Below are positions 27,550-36,248 of a stretch of 64,000 nt of DNA, piece after piece (position 1 is the first letter of the stretch; every line of letters starts with the position of its first letter). This DNA comes from G963678445 sp963678445 (GTDB lineage Bacteria > Hydrogenedentota > Hydrogenedentia > Hydrogenedentales > G963678445), in contig OY782877.1 of assembly GCA_963678445.1 (NCBI GenBank), forward strand, positions 4,836,001 to 4,900,000, read 5' to 3'. The notes beneath the pieces are model-generated. The model had not been told where the DNA came from. It did no database searches and worked only from the letters and a program-made list of their open reading frames with translations. A program made the position numbers and the translations under genes.

Positions 27550-27618
27550 AACATAGCTCCTGATTAAAACAGCCTTACAGGCCCTTGAAAAACTTTAAAA
27601 AATGCTCCACATATCCCC

Positions 27619-27647
27619 TTGCGTAAAATAGCAAAAAGCCCTATAGT
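27619..27647 (+). promoter_or_regulatory. Sigma-70 promoter of the hemerythrin gene
   Basis: TTGCGT at 27619-27624, a 17-base spacer, TATAGT at 27642-27647. The start codon is 49 bases downstream. Confidence 0.65.
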
Positions 27648-27695
27648 AAAGAAAGTAAAGGGACAAAAAAAACGCGACACCGTGGAGTAATACGA

Positions 27696-28103
27696 ATGAG
27701 TATCCTTACGTGGAGCGAAGATTACCAGACCGGCATCCAACAGATAGATGAGCAACACCGTGAACTCATTGACGCTATCAACGAGTTACACAGCATACTC
27801 TATACCGCCCAAACTCCTGACGAACTTATTAAGCCCTTTTCTGAGCTACTGCAATGCGTTCAAAGACACTGCGACACCGAAGAAGAATTGATGTGCACCT
27901 ACGCCTATCCCGACTATATAGAACAACGCATTGAACATGAACAGTTTCTAGAACGTCTGGTAAACCTCTTCATGCACTATCACGACACCCCCACCCAGTT
28001 CGCACTCAAACTAATGCCATTTCTCAAGCGTTGGATGCACCACCATCTGCAGGGCGCCGACAAAGTATGTGGCGAATTCCTACACAACCATGGCGTATCC
28101 TAG
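27696..28103 (+). CDS. Bacteriohemerythrin
   Basis: A 135-residue single-domain hemerythrin with a di-iron site: QIDEQHRELID (H21), HCDTEEELM (His/Glu pair, about 66-74), EHEQFLERL (about 88), and HHHLQGADK (about 116-124). It reversibly binds O2, so it may serve as an oxygen sensor, store or scavenger in the cytoplasm of an anaerobe. It starts with MSILTWSEDYQTGI, typical of the family, after GGAG at seven bases. It is a single-gene unit divergent from the aldolase operon. Confidence 0.93.
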   Translation: MSILTWSEDYQTGIQQIDEQHRELIDAINELHSILYTAQTPDELIKPFSELLQCVQRHCDTEEELMCTYAYPDYIEQRIEHEQFLERLVNLFMHYHDTPTQFALKLMPFLKRWMHHHLQGADKVCGEFLHNHGVS

Positions 28104-28138
28104 CGTGCTATCCCCCTTTTAATAACACGCAGCTATCA

Positions 28139-28172
28139 TGCTGTGGTCTCGGATGGTAAAGAGACCTCATCT
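28139..28172 (+). repeat. Dispersed intergenic repeat, copy E (short)
   Basis: TGCTGTGGTCTCGGATGGTA and AGAGACC match the central part of the family (GCTGTGGTCAGGGATGGTA, AGGACC at 38886). The rest of the unit is not recognisable. It lies between the convergent hemerythrin and DksA-like genes. Confidence 0.5.
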
Positions 28173-28242
28173 CCCCCTGAACAAAAATGGCAGGAAGCGC
28201 ACCTCTGGCTTATAACCCGGACTATTTTCATCCCCATCAGGC

Positions 28243-28268
28243 AAAAAAATACCGACCGCTTCGGCCGG
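28243..28268 (-). terminator. Rho-independent terminator of the DksA-like gene
   Basis: On the minus strand, CCGGCCG, AAG, CGGTCGG forms a 7-bp stem with a 3-base loop, followed by TATTTTTTTG. It lies right after the stop at 28271. Confidence 0.8.
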
Positions 28269-28270
28269 AC

Positions 28271-28651
28271 TCAACGATACATTTGCATCGGATTTTGTTT
28301 TTCTAATTCTTCCTGATACTCAATGCAGTATCGCGCCGTCGGCATCACCTCCAGACGCTTCTTAGGAATCTTCTTGCCACTCCCCTCACAAATTCCATAG
28401 GTACCATCTTCAATACGCTTCAACGCCTCATCCACCTCGATCAAACGTTCCGACTCCGCCCCCGCAATATTCAAGGCAGTCTCCAAACCAAAACTATCTG
28501 TGCCAATCTCGGCGTAGCTCGATAAATCCCCCGTATTGTCGTGGACCGACTCCGTACGCGAGGTAGCTTCGATATTTCGGATACTGCTCAGCAATCGTGC
28601 TCGCTCCGCGAGCAACATTTTCTCGAAACGCTTCAGATCCCGTTTGTTCAT
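28271..28651 (-). CDS. DksA/TraR-like protein with incomplete zinc finger
   Basis: A 126-residue coiled-coil protein ending in a DksA/TraR C4-type domain. The N-terminal helices start MNKRDLKRFEKMLLAERARL. The C-terminal pattern YGICEGSGKKIPKKRLEVM and ARYCIEYQEELE keeps the family spacing, but two of the four zinc Cys are replaced (Cys-Ser and Cys-Tyr in place of two Cys pairs). Family members bind the RNA polymerase secondary channel; loss of zinc is known in some Cys-poor DksA paralogues. Start ATG at 28651 has GGAGG seven bases upstream. A strong promoter at 28745-28773 and a terminator make it a single-gene unit. Confidence 0.85.
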   Translation of the reverse strand: MNKRDLKRFEKMLLAERARLLSSIRNIEATSRTESVHDNTGDLSSYAEIGTDSFGLETALNIAGAESERLIEVDEALKRIEDGTYGICEGSGKKIPKKRLEVMPTARYCIEYQEELEKQNPMQMYR

Positions 28652-28744
28652 CCATGCTCCTCCCTGTTCAACCCATGCTAACCACACATCCTTGCTGCAT
28701 CCCAGACCCACACCACAGTAGGTCGGCTCACCACATTGTGCGCA

Positions 28745-28773
28745 AAATTACCACACCCTTGCTAAAATGTCAA
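28745..28773 (-). promoter_or_regulatory. Strong sigma-70 promoter of the DksA-like gene
   Basis: On the minus strand: consensus TTGACA (28768-28773), a 17-base spacer, TAATTT (28745-28750). It lies about 95 bases upstream of the ATG at 28651. Confidence 0.75.
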
Positions 28774-28983
28774 GTACTCTATTTCATTATTCTTAGTTTA
28801 GACCTCTCAACACCCCCCATCCCTCTGTATTCTATCCTCTTACAAGCCATTAAAGTATAGCCCTAACTTTTTTTATAATAATAAGTTATAATAGACTAAA
28901 CAGAAATTCAGTAGCTTGCAAAGCTTGAATTGGCACTTTTATCAATTAGCAAAGCGAGAAACGTAGGAGTAAACTTGTTACAA

Positions 28984-29020
28984 ACAAAAAATGGGTGCGT
29001 GTCAAAAACACGCACCCATT
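28984..29020 (-). terminator. Rho-independent terminator of glnS
   Basis: A perfect 12-bp stem (ATGGGTGCGTGT at 28991-29002 with ACACGCACCCAT at 29008-29019), a 5-base loop, and a T run on the minus strand just beyond it. Confidence 0.92.
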
Positions 29021-29044
29021 AGAAAGACAGTCAATGCAAAAATC

Positions 29045-30742
29045 TTATTTCGCAGCCATTTGCTTTTTAATACGCGCCCATGTGTCGCGCAAAGTTACGG
29101 TACGATTGAAAACCAACTTATCGGCCTTAGAATCCCTCGTATCGACGCAGAAATAGCCCAATCGCTCAAATTGCACCCGCGTACCCGGCTCCAACGCAGC
29201 CAACCCCGGCTCAAGCTTCGCATCATGCAACACTTCCAGGGAATTGGTGTTGAGATTGGAACGCCAGTCCTTACCTTCTTCCACATCGCCAGGATCTTCA
29301 GTCTGGAAAAGATGATCATACAAACGCACCTCAGCATTGGCCGCATTTGCATCCGCGACCCAGTGAAGCGTCGCTTTCACCTTACGTCCATCAGGCGCAT
29401 CGCCCCCCCGGGTTTCGGGGTCATACGTGCACCGCAGCTCCACAATTTCCCCATTTTCATCCTTAACCACATCCGTGCATTTAATGAAATAGGCATAGCG
29501 CAGCCGCACTTCGCGACCAGGGGCAAGACGGAAGAATTTCTTAGGCGGATCTTCCATAAAATCGTCACGCTCAATATAGATAACCTTGGAAAACGGGACT
29601 TTTCTTTTGCCGGCTTCGGGATCTTCGGGATTGTTTATCGCCTCAAGTTCCTCTACCTGATCCTCAGGATAATTCTCGATAACCACTTTAAGCGGACGCA
29701 ACACCGCCATATAGCGATTGGCGCGTTTATTCAAGTCTTCCCGAATACAAAACTCCAATTGCGCAATATCCACGGTACTATCCGCTTTGGCAACACCGAT
29801 CATCTTGCAGAATCGACGCAAAGCTTCGGGCGTGTAGCCACGACGACGCAATCCAGAAATCGTAGGCATGCGTGGGTCATCCCAGCCAGAAACATGCTTT
29901 TCCTTAACCAGCTCCAACAGCCGCCGTTTGCTCATCATCATATAGGTAATGTTGAGACGGGCAAACTCAATCTGCTGCGGTGCATAAATTCCCAACGCCT
30001 GGATATACCAATCGTACAAGGGACGGTGTGCTTCAAATTCCAACGTGCAAATCGAATGCGTAATCTTCTCAATACTATCCGACTGCCCATGCGTGAAATC
30101 GTACATAGGATAAATACACCATTTATCCCCTGTGCGGTGATGACTGGCCTTTAAAATACGATACATCACCGGATCGCGCATATTCAGGTTTGGCGAGGCC
30201 ATATCCACCTTGGCACGCAAGACATGGCTTCCCTCTTCGAATTCCCCAGCACGCATCTTCTCAAAAAGTTCCAGGTTTTCCTCGACAGAACGATTACGGT
30301 ACGGGCTTTCCTTACCCGGATCCTTCAACGTCCCCCGATACGCCCGGATCTGTTCCGCATCCAGGTCACAAACATACGCCTGGCCATCCTTAATCATCTG
30401 AATAGCCCATTCATACAACTGGTCAAAATAGTCCGAGGCATAATATTCATGTTCACCCCAATCGAATCCTAACCAGCGCACATCTTCCTTGATGGAATTG
30501 ACGTACTCATCCTCTTCCTTCGTGGGATTCGTATCGTCAAAACGCAAATGACACTTGCCATCAAATTCCTGTGCGATACCAAAATTCAGGCAGATCGATT
30601 TGGCATGCCCTATGTGCAAATAGCCATTGGGTTCCGGAGGAAAACGCGTGACGACACGTCCATCATACTTTGCCGTTTTCAAATCGTCCCGAACACGCGC
30701 CCGGATAAAATCAGTTCCCGTTGTTGTTTCTTCCGTACTCAT
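29045..30742 (-). CDS. glnS: Glutaminyl-tRNA synthetase
   Basis: A 565-residue class I aminoacyl-tRNA synthetase that charges tRNA-Gln. The HIGH motif is in RFPPEPNGYLHIGHAKSI (about 31-48) and the KMSKS-like loop is MMSKRRL (about 270). The CP1 insert and the C-terminal anticodon-binding beta barrels (about 340-560) are present, and the length equals typical GlnRS. ATG at 30742 (MSTEETTTGTDF) is chosen over the longer frame because GAAAGAG precedes it and the family begins near here. Its presence suggests direct glutaminylation rather than sole reliance on the GatCAB route. It is a single gene with its own terminator. Confidence 0.96.
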   Translation of the reverse strand: MSTEETTTGTDFIRARVRDDLKTAKYDGRVVTRFPPEPNGYLHIGHAKSICLNFGIAQEFDGKCHLRFDDTNPTKEEDEYVNSIKEDVRWLGFDWGEHEYYASDYFDQLYEWAIQMIKDGQAYVCDLDAEQIRAYRGTLKDPGKESPYRNRSVEENLELFEKMRAGEFEEGSHVLRAKVDMASPNLNMRDPVMYRILKASHHRTGDKWCIYPMYDFTHGQSDSIEKITHSICTLEFEAHRPLYDWYIQALGIYAPQQIEFARLNITYMMMSKRRLLELVKEKHVSGWDDPRMPTISGLRRRGYTPEALRRFCKMIGVAKADSTVDIAQLEFCIREDLNKRANRYMAVLRPLKVVIENYPEDQVEELEAINNPEDPEAGKRKVPFSKVIYIERDDFMEDPPKKFFRLAPGREVRLRYAYFIKCTDVVKDENGEIVELRCTYDPETRGGDAPDGRKVKATLHWVADANAANAEVRLYDHLFQTEDPGDVEEGKDWRSNLNTNSLEVLHDAKLEPGLAALEPGTRVQFERLGYFCVDTRDSKADKLVFNRTVTLRDTWARIKKQMAAK

Positions 30743-31203
30743 TGATAAACTCTTTCTGTTGCAAATACTGACAGGCGCCCCCCATATAGGAAGCAAATTT
30801 CAGTTGTAAATAGCATGATAAAAGCTTTGATTCAAAGCATCGGCGTAATTATCAATTAAAATGCATGAACCATTCAAGTAAAGCAACATATTTTTATGCA
30901 TACGTTAAGCAAATTCAACGTCAAAACTTGCAGGTTCTTCCCTTCAATGCTATACTTCCCTTTGCTCTTTCAGGCGAAAATTCTTTATTGAGGAATGAAG
31001 CAAGAGAGTTTTTTTTCATAAGTAATAAAAATACGGCTTTATTGCCTGCGATTACCATATATTGACCGAGATTCGGGTGCGTCCACGGCGTTGTTACAAA
31101 CACTACGCACCTTGTTTGTTTCCCAACTTCCAAATCATCAAGGGAACACCCTTTTCGGAAAAGAAAATCTCAATTACGGCCAAAATACCGCCTGGAAAAC
31201 GCT
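30743..31203. other. 461-base divergent intergenic region
   Basis: It separates glnS (minus) from the MazG-like gene (plus). A possible glnS promoter lies at 30807-30835. An open frame at 30865-31065 has no ribosome-binding site and low-complexity content, so it is not called. No RNA gene recognised. Confidence 0.5.
30807..30835 (-). promoter_or_regulatory. Possible glnS promoter
   Basis: On the minus strand TTGAAT (30830-30835), 17 bases, TATTTA (30807-30812), about 65 bases before the start codon. The match is moderate. Confidence 0.4.
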
Positions 31204-31683
31204 ATGATAGACGCTAAAGACTCTGACGTATTACAAAGTGCCTGGCGTATTCAAGACGATGCTGCCCAACTAGGCTTTGATTGGCCTTCCATTGATGGGG
31301 TTCTGGATAAAATACAAGAGGAGCTGGAAGAAGTTCGGGAAGCACTGGCGGCTCAGGATAATGCACACGCCCAACTGGAATTGGGCGATTTACTTTTCTC
31401 CATTATCAACGCAGCCCGATTTTTAAAGGTAGACCCGGCAGAAATGCTACACGCTACCAACGAAAAATTCATACAACGCTTTAGCTGGGTAAAATCCCAC
31501 TTTCGACAACAGGGACGCGCTATCGAAAACTGCAGCTTGGATGAACTTGAAGCTGCCTGGCAATGCGCTAAAACAGTCTCAGGCTCAACAGAAGACAAAA
31601 TATCCTCTTGCGATCAGAAACGACCGACGGAGAGCCATTGTGGGACACTTTCTCAGGATTTCGATGCAAAATCAGGCGTCTAA
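31204..31683 (+). CDS. MazG-like nucleotide pyrophosphohydrolase
   Basis: A 159-residue protein with a single MazG domain (about 10-105). The metal-binding helices are visible: KIQEELEEVREAL (ExxEE) and LELGDLLFSIINAAR (ExxD). MazG enzymes convert NTPs or dNTPs to monophosphates and clear abnormal nucleotides or affect (p)ppGpp. The domain is followed by a polar tail of about 50 residues without recognisable features. E. coli MazG has two such domains, so this is the short form. The start has only a weak ribosome-binding site. A stem with T run overlaps its stop codon. Confidence 0.85.
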   Translation: MIDAKDSDVLQSAWRIQDDAAQLGFDWPSIDGVLDKIQEELEEVREALAAQDNAHAQLELGDLLFSIINAARFLKVDPAEMLHATNEKFIQRFSWVKSHFRQQGRAIENCSLDELEAAWQCAKTVSGSTEDKISSCDQKRPTESHCGTLSQDFDAKSGV

Positions 31684-31706
31684 GGGTAGATAAAGCCTGT
31701 TTTTTG
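31668..31706 (+). terminator. Terminator at the end of the MazG-like gene
   Basis: CAGGC at 31673-31677 pairs with GCCTG at 31695-31699, extended by AAAA/TTTT with one mismatch, then a T run to 31706. The stop codon lies in the loop. Confidence 0.55.
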
Positions 31707-32220
31707 TTATAGTATTTTTTTCGTTTTCCGACTTATTTCTATGAAAGTCTATAGAAATCAATCACTTGAAAAGGGGCTTGACAAAGAGCACTGAAATGAG
31801 GCAAACTCAGATCCTGGCTTTTGATAAAAGCCCTGTTTTTAAAGGCTAAAGTGAGGGTTGTGGGTAAGTTGTGGATAACTGGTGGAAAGCGTTGGAAAGA
31901 CTGTGGATAACCAGTGGATAACTTTAATTCTGCCCCAAAATGGTCTCTTTGGAACGATTTTTTTAATAGGTAGTAACCATTGATTTGAGTTTCTGAAAGC
32001 GAATGCATGTCGAAACAGATGCTACGCTTGGGAAACGACATAAAAAGTTTTATTTTCATGTGTGGTTACTAAACCACGTTAACAGGTAATCTATAGCTGT
32101 GACACATCCGCATGCATATGGCCCTCCTCTGCTTACGTATGGCCCATGTGTCGAAAGCGTGGGAGATAAGGCGGCAACGCGTTTATCTCACGGAATTACA
32201 TAACAATGACAGGAGTGGGC
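31684..32220. other. oriC: Probable chromosomal origin (oriC) with DnaA boxes
   Basis: This 537-base region lies directly upstream of dnaA. Two perfect DnaA boxes in one orientation, TGTGGATAA at 31870-31878 and 31902-31910, are flanked by one-mismatch boxes at 31859-31867 (TGTGGGTAA) and 31913-31921 (AGTGGATAA). AT-rich stretches at 31700-31745 and 31955-31975 could be unwinding elements. Position plus box cluster is the classical bacterial origin pattern; function is inferred. Confidence 0.75.
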
Positions 32221-33582
32221 ATGCCGACGCAGAAGAAAAAAAACCCTTGGGCTATGGCGCAAACCTATCTTCAAGAAGCCTTGGATGAGTACAGCTATAA
32301 GAATTGGTTTTCGCAGACCACCTATGAAAGCTATGAAGATGGTGCTTTGGCGGTGGGCGTACCCAGCGATTTTTTTGCCGATTGGCTGCGTGACCATTAC
32401 ATGGATGCCATTTGCGAATCGTTACGCAAAGTCGATCCAGATTTCCAGAGTATTCGTTTTGTCGCGACACAGACGGAAACGCCCCCCCCTGCCACGACAA
32501 AACCAAAGTCAAAATCCCCGATTTCCAAAAAGAAAAAAGTGGCGATAGCCCGTTCTTTTAACGGCTTTAATCCGCGCTATACTTTTGATCGCTTTGTCAT
32601 CGGTTCCGGCAATCGCTTTGCCCATGCAGCAGCAAAGGCAGTCGCAGATTCTCCCGGACGCGCCTATAACCCCCTCTTCCTCTACGGCGATACGGGTTTG
32701 GGTAAAACCCACCTGATGCAGGCTATTGGACAACAGCTACTGGAAGAAGATCCCTCGTATAATATTGTTTTCATCTCTTCAGAGCATTTCACCAACCAGC
32801 TTATTCAAAGCATTGCAGACAAATCGACGCAGCGTTTCCGGGCTAAATATCGCAAAGTCGATGTATTGTTAATTGATGATATTCACTTTATCGCGGGAAA
32901 AGAGGCTACGCAGGAAGAATTTTTCCATACCTTTAATGTTTTATTCGATCAGCACAAGCAGATTGTCCTCTCCAGCGACCGTCCCCCCAAGGAAATCCAG
33001 GGAATTGAGGAACGTTTGGTCTCGCGTTTCGAATGGGGCCTGGTGACGGACATCCAGGCGCCGGATTTAGAGACCCGTATCGCCATCTTGCAGAATAAGG
33101 CACAGCAGGAAAACCTGATCGTCCCCCCCGACGTGTTGCGCTACATTGCCACCTATATCACAACGAATATCCGCGAGCTGGAAGGGGCGCTGATTACGGT
33201 ACTGGCCTACAGTCGCTTGACAGAACAGAAAATCACGATCTCAATGGTGGAGGAAGTGCTTCGTGATTTGATCGGTAGTGAGAAAATCAAACCGGTTACT
33301 ATCGAGCAGGTACAGCGCGCTGTTGCAGAGCACTTTGATGTGCGTATCGCCGATCTCCGTGGCCGTAGTCGCCAACGCTCGGTGGTGGTACCCCGCCAGA
33401 TCGCCATGTTCCTGTGCAAGGAATTGATCCCCAGCCTGTCGCTCAATGATGTCGGGGAAGCCTTCGGCGGTAAGGATCACACGACTGTGCTCTATGCTTG
33501 TGAAAAAGTGGGCAAAGAAGTAAAATCCTCTTCGGAAATGCGCCAGACCCTGGACCACCTCACCAAACGTATTCAAAGCTAG
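32221..33582 (+). CDS. dnaA: Chromosomal replication initiator DnaA
   Basis: A 453-residue AAA+ initiator. Domain I is at about 10-85 (WAMAQTYLQEALDEYSYKNWF), followed by a Lys-rich linker. The AAA+ core has YTFDRFVIGSGNRFAHAAA, Walker A GDTGLGKTHLMQAIG (about 158-172), Walker B VDVLLIDDIHFIAGK, and the arginine-finger region. Domain IV carries the DnaA-box signature LNDVGEAFGGKDHTTVLYACEKV (given in part). ATG at 32221 has AGGAG five bases upstream and is preferred to the ATG at 32206. It opens the origin unwinding reaction and probably binds the boxes just upstream. Confidence 0.97.
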   Translation: MPTQKKKNPWAMAQTYLQEALDEYSYKNWFSQTTYESYEDGALAVGVPSDFFADWLRDHYMDAICESLRKVDPDFQSIRFVATQTETPPPATTKPKSKSPISKKKKVAIARSFNGFNPRYTFDRFVIGSGNRFAHAAAKAVADSPGRAYNPLFLYGDTGLGKTHLMQAIGQQLLEEDPSYNIVFISSEHFTNQLIQSIADKSTQRFRAKYRKVDVLLIDDIHFIAGKEATQEEFFHTFNVLFDQHKQIVLSSDRPPKEIQGIEERLVSRFEWGLVTDIQAPDLETRIAILQNKAQQENLIVPPDVLRYIATYITTNIRELEGALITVLAYSRLTEQKITISMVEEVLRDLIGSEKIKPVTIEQVQRAVAEHFDVRIADLRGRSRQRSVVVPRQIAMFLCKELIPSLSLNDVGEAFGGKDHTTVLYACEKVGKEVKSSSEMRQTLDHLTKRIQS

Positions 33583-33760
33583 CGACGCAGACACCAACCA
33601 CGGCTTCCCTGCGCATAAAAAACGCCGTTTTTTTGCCTTCGGAGCATGCCTGCGCCCCTTTTTGACTATTCTGCCGCTATGGCAGGAATACAAGACGCCA
33701 CACACGCTGTTTTGTCTGTAAAGGGCCGTGTATGGTACGATTTTTTCAGGAGTAAGAAAA

Positions 33761-34288
33761 ATGGCTATAATGGATATTGTTTTATACCCCGATGATCCGC
33801 TTACACTGCATGCAGAGCCCCTGGACAGGATTGATTCCTCCACGCTGGATTTGGCGCATGACATGCTCGAAACAATGATCACCTACGATGGCGTTGGCTT
33901 GGCAGGCCCACAGGTAGGATTGAATAAACAGATCTTTGTGCTGTGTGAGCCGGGTGAACGGCCTATGTGTTTCATCAATCCTGAAATCCTGAAACGGGAG
34001 GGTAGTGTCGATGGTGAAGAAGGCTGTCTCAGCCTGCCGGAGATATATGCAAGCATCCCTAGAGCGGAGCATGTGCTCGTAAAAGCATATAGCGAAGAGG
34101 GAAAGGCATTTTCACTGGAAGCCCACGACTTTCTGGCCCGAATTATCCAGCATGAATATGACCATCTCGAAGGGAAGATCTTTCCGGATCGCCTGGATAT
34201 TCTGTCGCGGGAGTCGTTGATGCACGACTGGCAGGAAAAACGCCAACAGCTGGCTGAGGCGGTGAAACAGCACCGGAGAAACGCATGA
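33761..34288 (+). CDS. def: Peptide deformylase
   Basis: A 175-residue metalloenzyme that removes the N-formyl group from new proteins. All three family motifs are present: GVGLAGPQVG (about 43-52), EEGCLSLPEI (metal Cys, about 86-95) and QHEYDHLEGK (HExxH, about 128-137). The start is the ATG at 33761, eight bases after AGGAG; the frame upstream has no signal. It overlaps recR by four bases (ATGA), and the two follow dnaA on the same strand after a 178-base gap. Confidence 0.95.
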   Translation: MAIMDIVLYPDDPLTLHAEPLDRIDSSTLDLAHDMLETMITYDGVGLAGPQVGLNKQIFVLCEPGERPMCFINPEILKREGSVDGEEGCLSLPEIYASIPRAEHVLVKAYSEEGKAFSLEAHDFLARIIQHEYDHLEGKIFPDRLDILSRESLMHDWQEKRQQLAEAVKQHRRNA

Positions 34289-34887
34289 TCTTCAATGCCC
34301 CTGCTGTGGAGCGTCTTGTAGAGTCGTTCCGACGCCTTCCCGGGGTGGGAAAACGCTCTGCAGAGCGTATGGCGCTGCATTTGCTTACTGCGCCAGAGGA
34401 GGAAGCGGAACGCTTGAGCGAGGCTGTTAGCGAAGCCCGTCAACGTATCACGCAGTGCTCTATCTGCTGTAATCTTTCCGAACAAGACCCCTGCCCTATC
34501 TGTGTCGATCCCCGTCGCGATCAATCGCTCCTATGCATTGTCGAAAATCCGTCGGGTTTCATGGCTATCGAAAGTGCAGGCGCATATCGAGGGTTGTACC
34601 ATGTGCTCCACGGGGTACTGAACCCGCTTGAGGGGGTTGGCCCAGCGGAGTTGCGTATTGAACGTCTGCTACGCCGCCTGGAAGGCAGTGAAGTAAAAGA
34701 GGTAGTTATCGCCACCAATGCAACGGCGGAGGGCGAGGCAACGGCGTTGTATCTTGCTCGTAAGATTACGTCACTCGATATCGCTACCACACGTATCGCG
34801 CATGGCGTTCCCATGGGCGGTGGCTTGGAATTTGCAGACGATGCTACGCTTGCTCATGCGCTGCAGGGACGAACGCGGATGCAGTAA
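34285..34887 (+). CDS. recR: Recombination protein RecR
   Basis: A 200-residue DNA-repair protein that works with RecF and RecO to load RecA at gaps. It has the N-terminal helix-hairpin-helix LPGVGKRSAERMALHLL (about 17-33), a four-Cys zinc motif CSICCNLSEQDPCPIC (about 58-73), the Toprim domain (VVIATNATAEGEATALYLAR), and the C-terminal GVPMGGGLEFADDATL. Length is normal. It is translationally coupled to def. Confidence 0.96.
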   Translation: MIFNAPAVERLVESFRRLPGVGKRSAERMALHLLTAPEEEAERLSEAVSEARQRITQCSICCNLSEQDPCPICVDPRRDQSLLCIVENPSGFMAIESAGAYRGLYHVLHGVLNPLEGVGPAELRIERLLRRLEGSEVKEVVIATNATAEGEATALYLARKITSLDIATTRIAHGVPMGGGLEFADDATLAHALQGRTRMQ

Positions 34888-34932
34888 GTACGAATATTTT
34901 TATAAAAATATCCAAATGGCTTTCTCATAAAA

Positions 34933-34972
34933 AGGCATGTTTGAGAACGTTTTCACGCATTCAAACATGCCT
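34933..34972. terminator. Terminator between recR and the convergent gene
   Basis: A perfect 12-bp inverted repeat AGGCATGTTTGA (34933-34944) and TCAAACATGCCT (34961-34972), preceded by AAAA and followed by GTATTGTTT. It can serve both convergent genes. Confidence 0.75.
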
Positions 34973-34996
34973 GTATTGTTTGTGAATGAGCTGTCA

Positions 34997-36016
34997 CTAT
35001 GCCGCTTTAGGCACCGCAGACGGTCTGGGAGAGGGTGTCATCGCCTTAATCCGCTCACGCAGCCGTTTTTCGAAACCGGTCAGAGAAAAGTTGCCCACTA
35101 AGGCTTGCTCTTCCTTGTTCCAGGTAAACTTACCATCCAGCTTTAATTGATATTTCGCCTGTAAATTATCCTGCAACTGTGGCAAGGCCATACCCAACAG
35201 AAAAGAGAGTTTGCCTTGTTCTTCTTCGGAAGAGGCAAGCTTGATTTGAATATCTATCTGATCGGTCCCAACCAGATTTGCCGTCACGCGTGCTGTAAAA
35301 ATGCTGGGCAAAAGGGGTAAAACCATCCCTTTTACCATGGGTATGGCAAGCATTTCCTGCCAATCCTGTCCCGTCACAGCCATTACTGTCCCTATCAAAG
35401 TTAACAATTCACCATTGCGGTTATCCAGCGCCAGCTCAAGCAAATTGTCCCCCTCAATCAACACAGGCTCCTGCTTGCCCCCAGGCTGCGTCCAGAGTTC
35501 TTGCACCTTTTCTTCTAAACCATCAGGCAGTGCGAGAGCGCCGTCCAAGGTTAACACGCCACGTTTTTGCAGCACAAAGGCGGCTTTATCCCATTGCACT
35601 TGCTTTACATTCGCTAAAACATCAGCATCATTTAGCAATTCTACAATTGCCGGGCCTCCACGCCGTTCATTCGCAAACAGCTTCAGGGGCATCTTGGCAT
35701 TACGATAATCAGAACCCGACAAAAGGGCGATCTCGCGTGGCATGGCTTTAGTAATCAGGTCTTCCAGGGATAATGGCATCCAGGAAGGTAATTGTTGTGC
35801 AAGGTCTTTGGGCAAATAGGAGGCCAGTGCTTCTTTAAGTTTATCGGGTTTGAGGACAAACCGGAATTTCGTCCCCTTCCACGCAACGCTTTCGTGAGAT
35901 ACCGCCTCGGCCTCCGAGAAACCAAATACACGATTGGCCTGCATCAAAGAGACGCCGCCCCCCACTACAGCTGCTATCAGTAACAGTCCGACTAGAATCA
36001 AACAACCTTTTTTCAC
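34997..36016 (-). CDS. Exported protein of unknown function
   Basis: A 339-residue protein with an N-terminal membrane helix or signal (KKGCLILVGLLLIAAVVGGGVSL). The rest is soluble and amphipathic (LASYLPKDLAQQLPSWMPLSLEDL, DNLQAKYQLKLDGKFTW), ending in a Pro-rich tail. The C-terminal part alternates short beta strands (ARVTANLVGTDQIDIQIKL), suggesting a periplasmic lipid-binding or translocation-type fold, but I do not recognise it. GTG at 36016 has AAGGAG eight bases upstream. No operon partner. It shares the terminator at 34933-34972 with recR. Confidence 0.65.
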   Translation of the reverse strand: MKKGCLILVGLLLIAAVVGGGVSLMQANRVFGFSEAEAVSHESVAWKGTKFRFVLKPDKLKEALASYLPKDLAQQLPSWMPLSLEDLITKAMPREIALLSGSDYRNAKMPLKLFANERRGGPAIVELLNDADVLANVKQVQWDKAAFVLQKRGVLTLDGALALPDGLEEKVQELWTQPGGKQEPVLIEGDNLLELALDNRNGELLTLIGTVMAVTGQDWQEMLAIPMVKGMVLPLLPSIFTARVTANLVGTDQIDIQIKLASSEEEQGKLSFLLGMALPQLQDNLQAKYQLKLDGKFTWNKEEQALVGNFSLTGFEKRLRERIKAMTPSPRPSAVPKAA

Positions 36017-36248
36017 CCGTCACACTCCTTAAAGTCTTTTGTTAACGATGGTCTTGTCGCACTCTTCGCGCTTCACTTGCATCGTTTTCAAATAAAAAAA
36101 CAAAACGATTTTGCCAAGAAATCTGTGTAAAAGCTACGACAATAGAAAAAACACTTTAAAACAATTCCAATCCGGTGTCAACCAGTGCCTGTTCTCCCAA
36201 ATCTACCACAAAACCACAATGGTATGCGATACAGAAGAAAAACCAGGG

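Larger units (their letters stand above)
28652..29044. other. 393-base intergenic region with promoter and terminator
   Basis: Both flanking genes are on the minus strand. It holds the DksA-like promoter (28745-28773) and the glnS terminator (28984-29020). The AT-rich middle (28850-28960) shows nothing else I can name. Confidence 0.6.

Noticed and set aside
26458..27567. A 369-codon open frame on the plus strand
   Set aside because: Antisense to the aldolase and dehydrogenase genes; extreme Arg/His/Gln content and no ribosome-binding site.
28991..30154. A 387-codon open frame on the plus strand
   Set aside because: It lies fully antisense to glnS, whose motifs and terminator are clear; its protein is Arg/His-rich and typical of a shadow frame.
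30865..31065. A 66-codon frame upstream of mazG
   Set aside because: No ribosome-binding site and no protein features.
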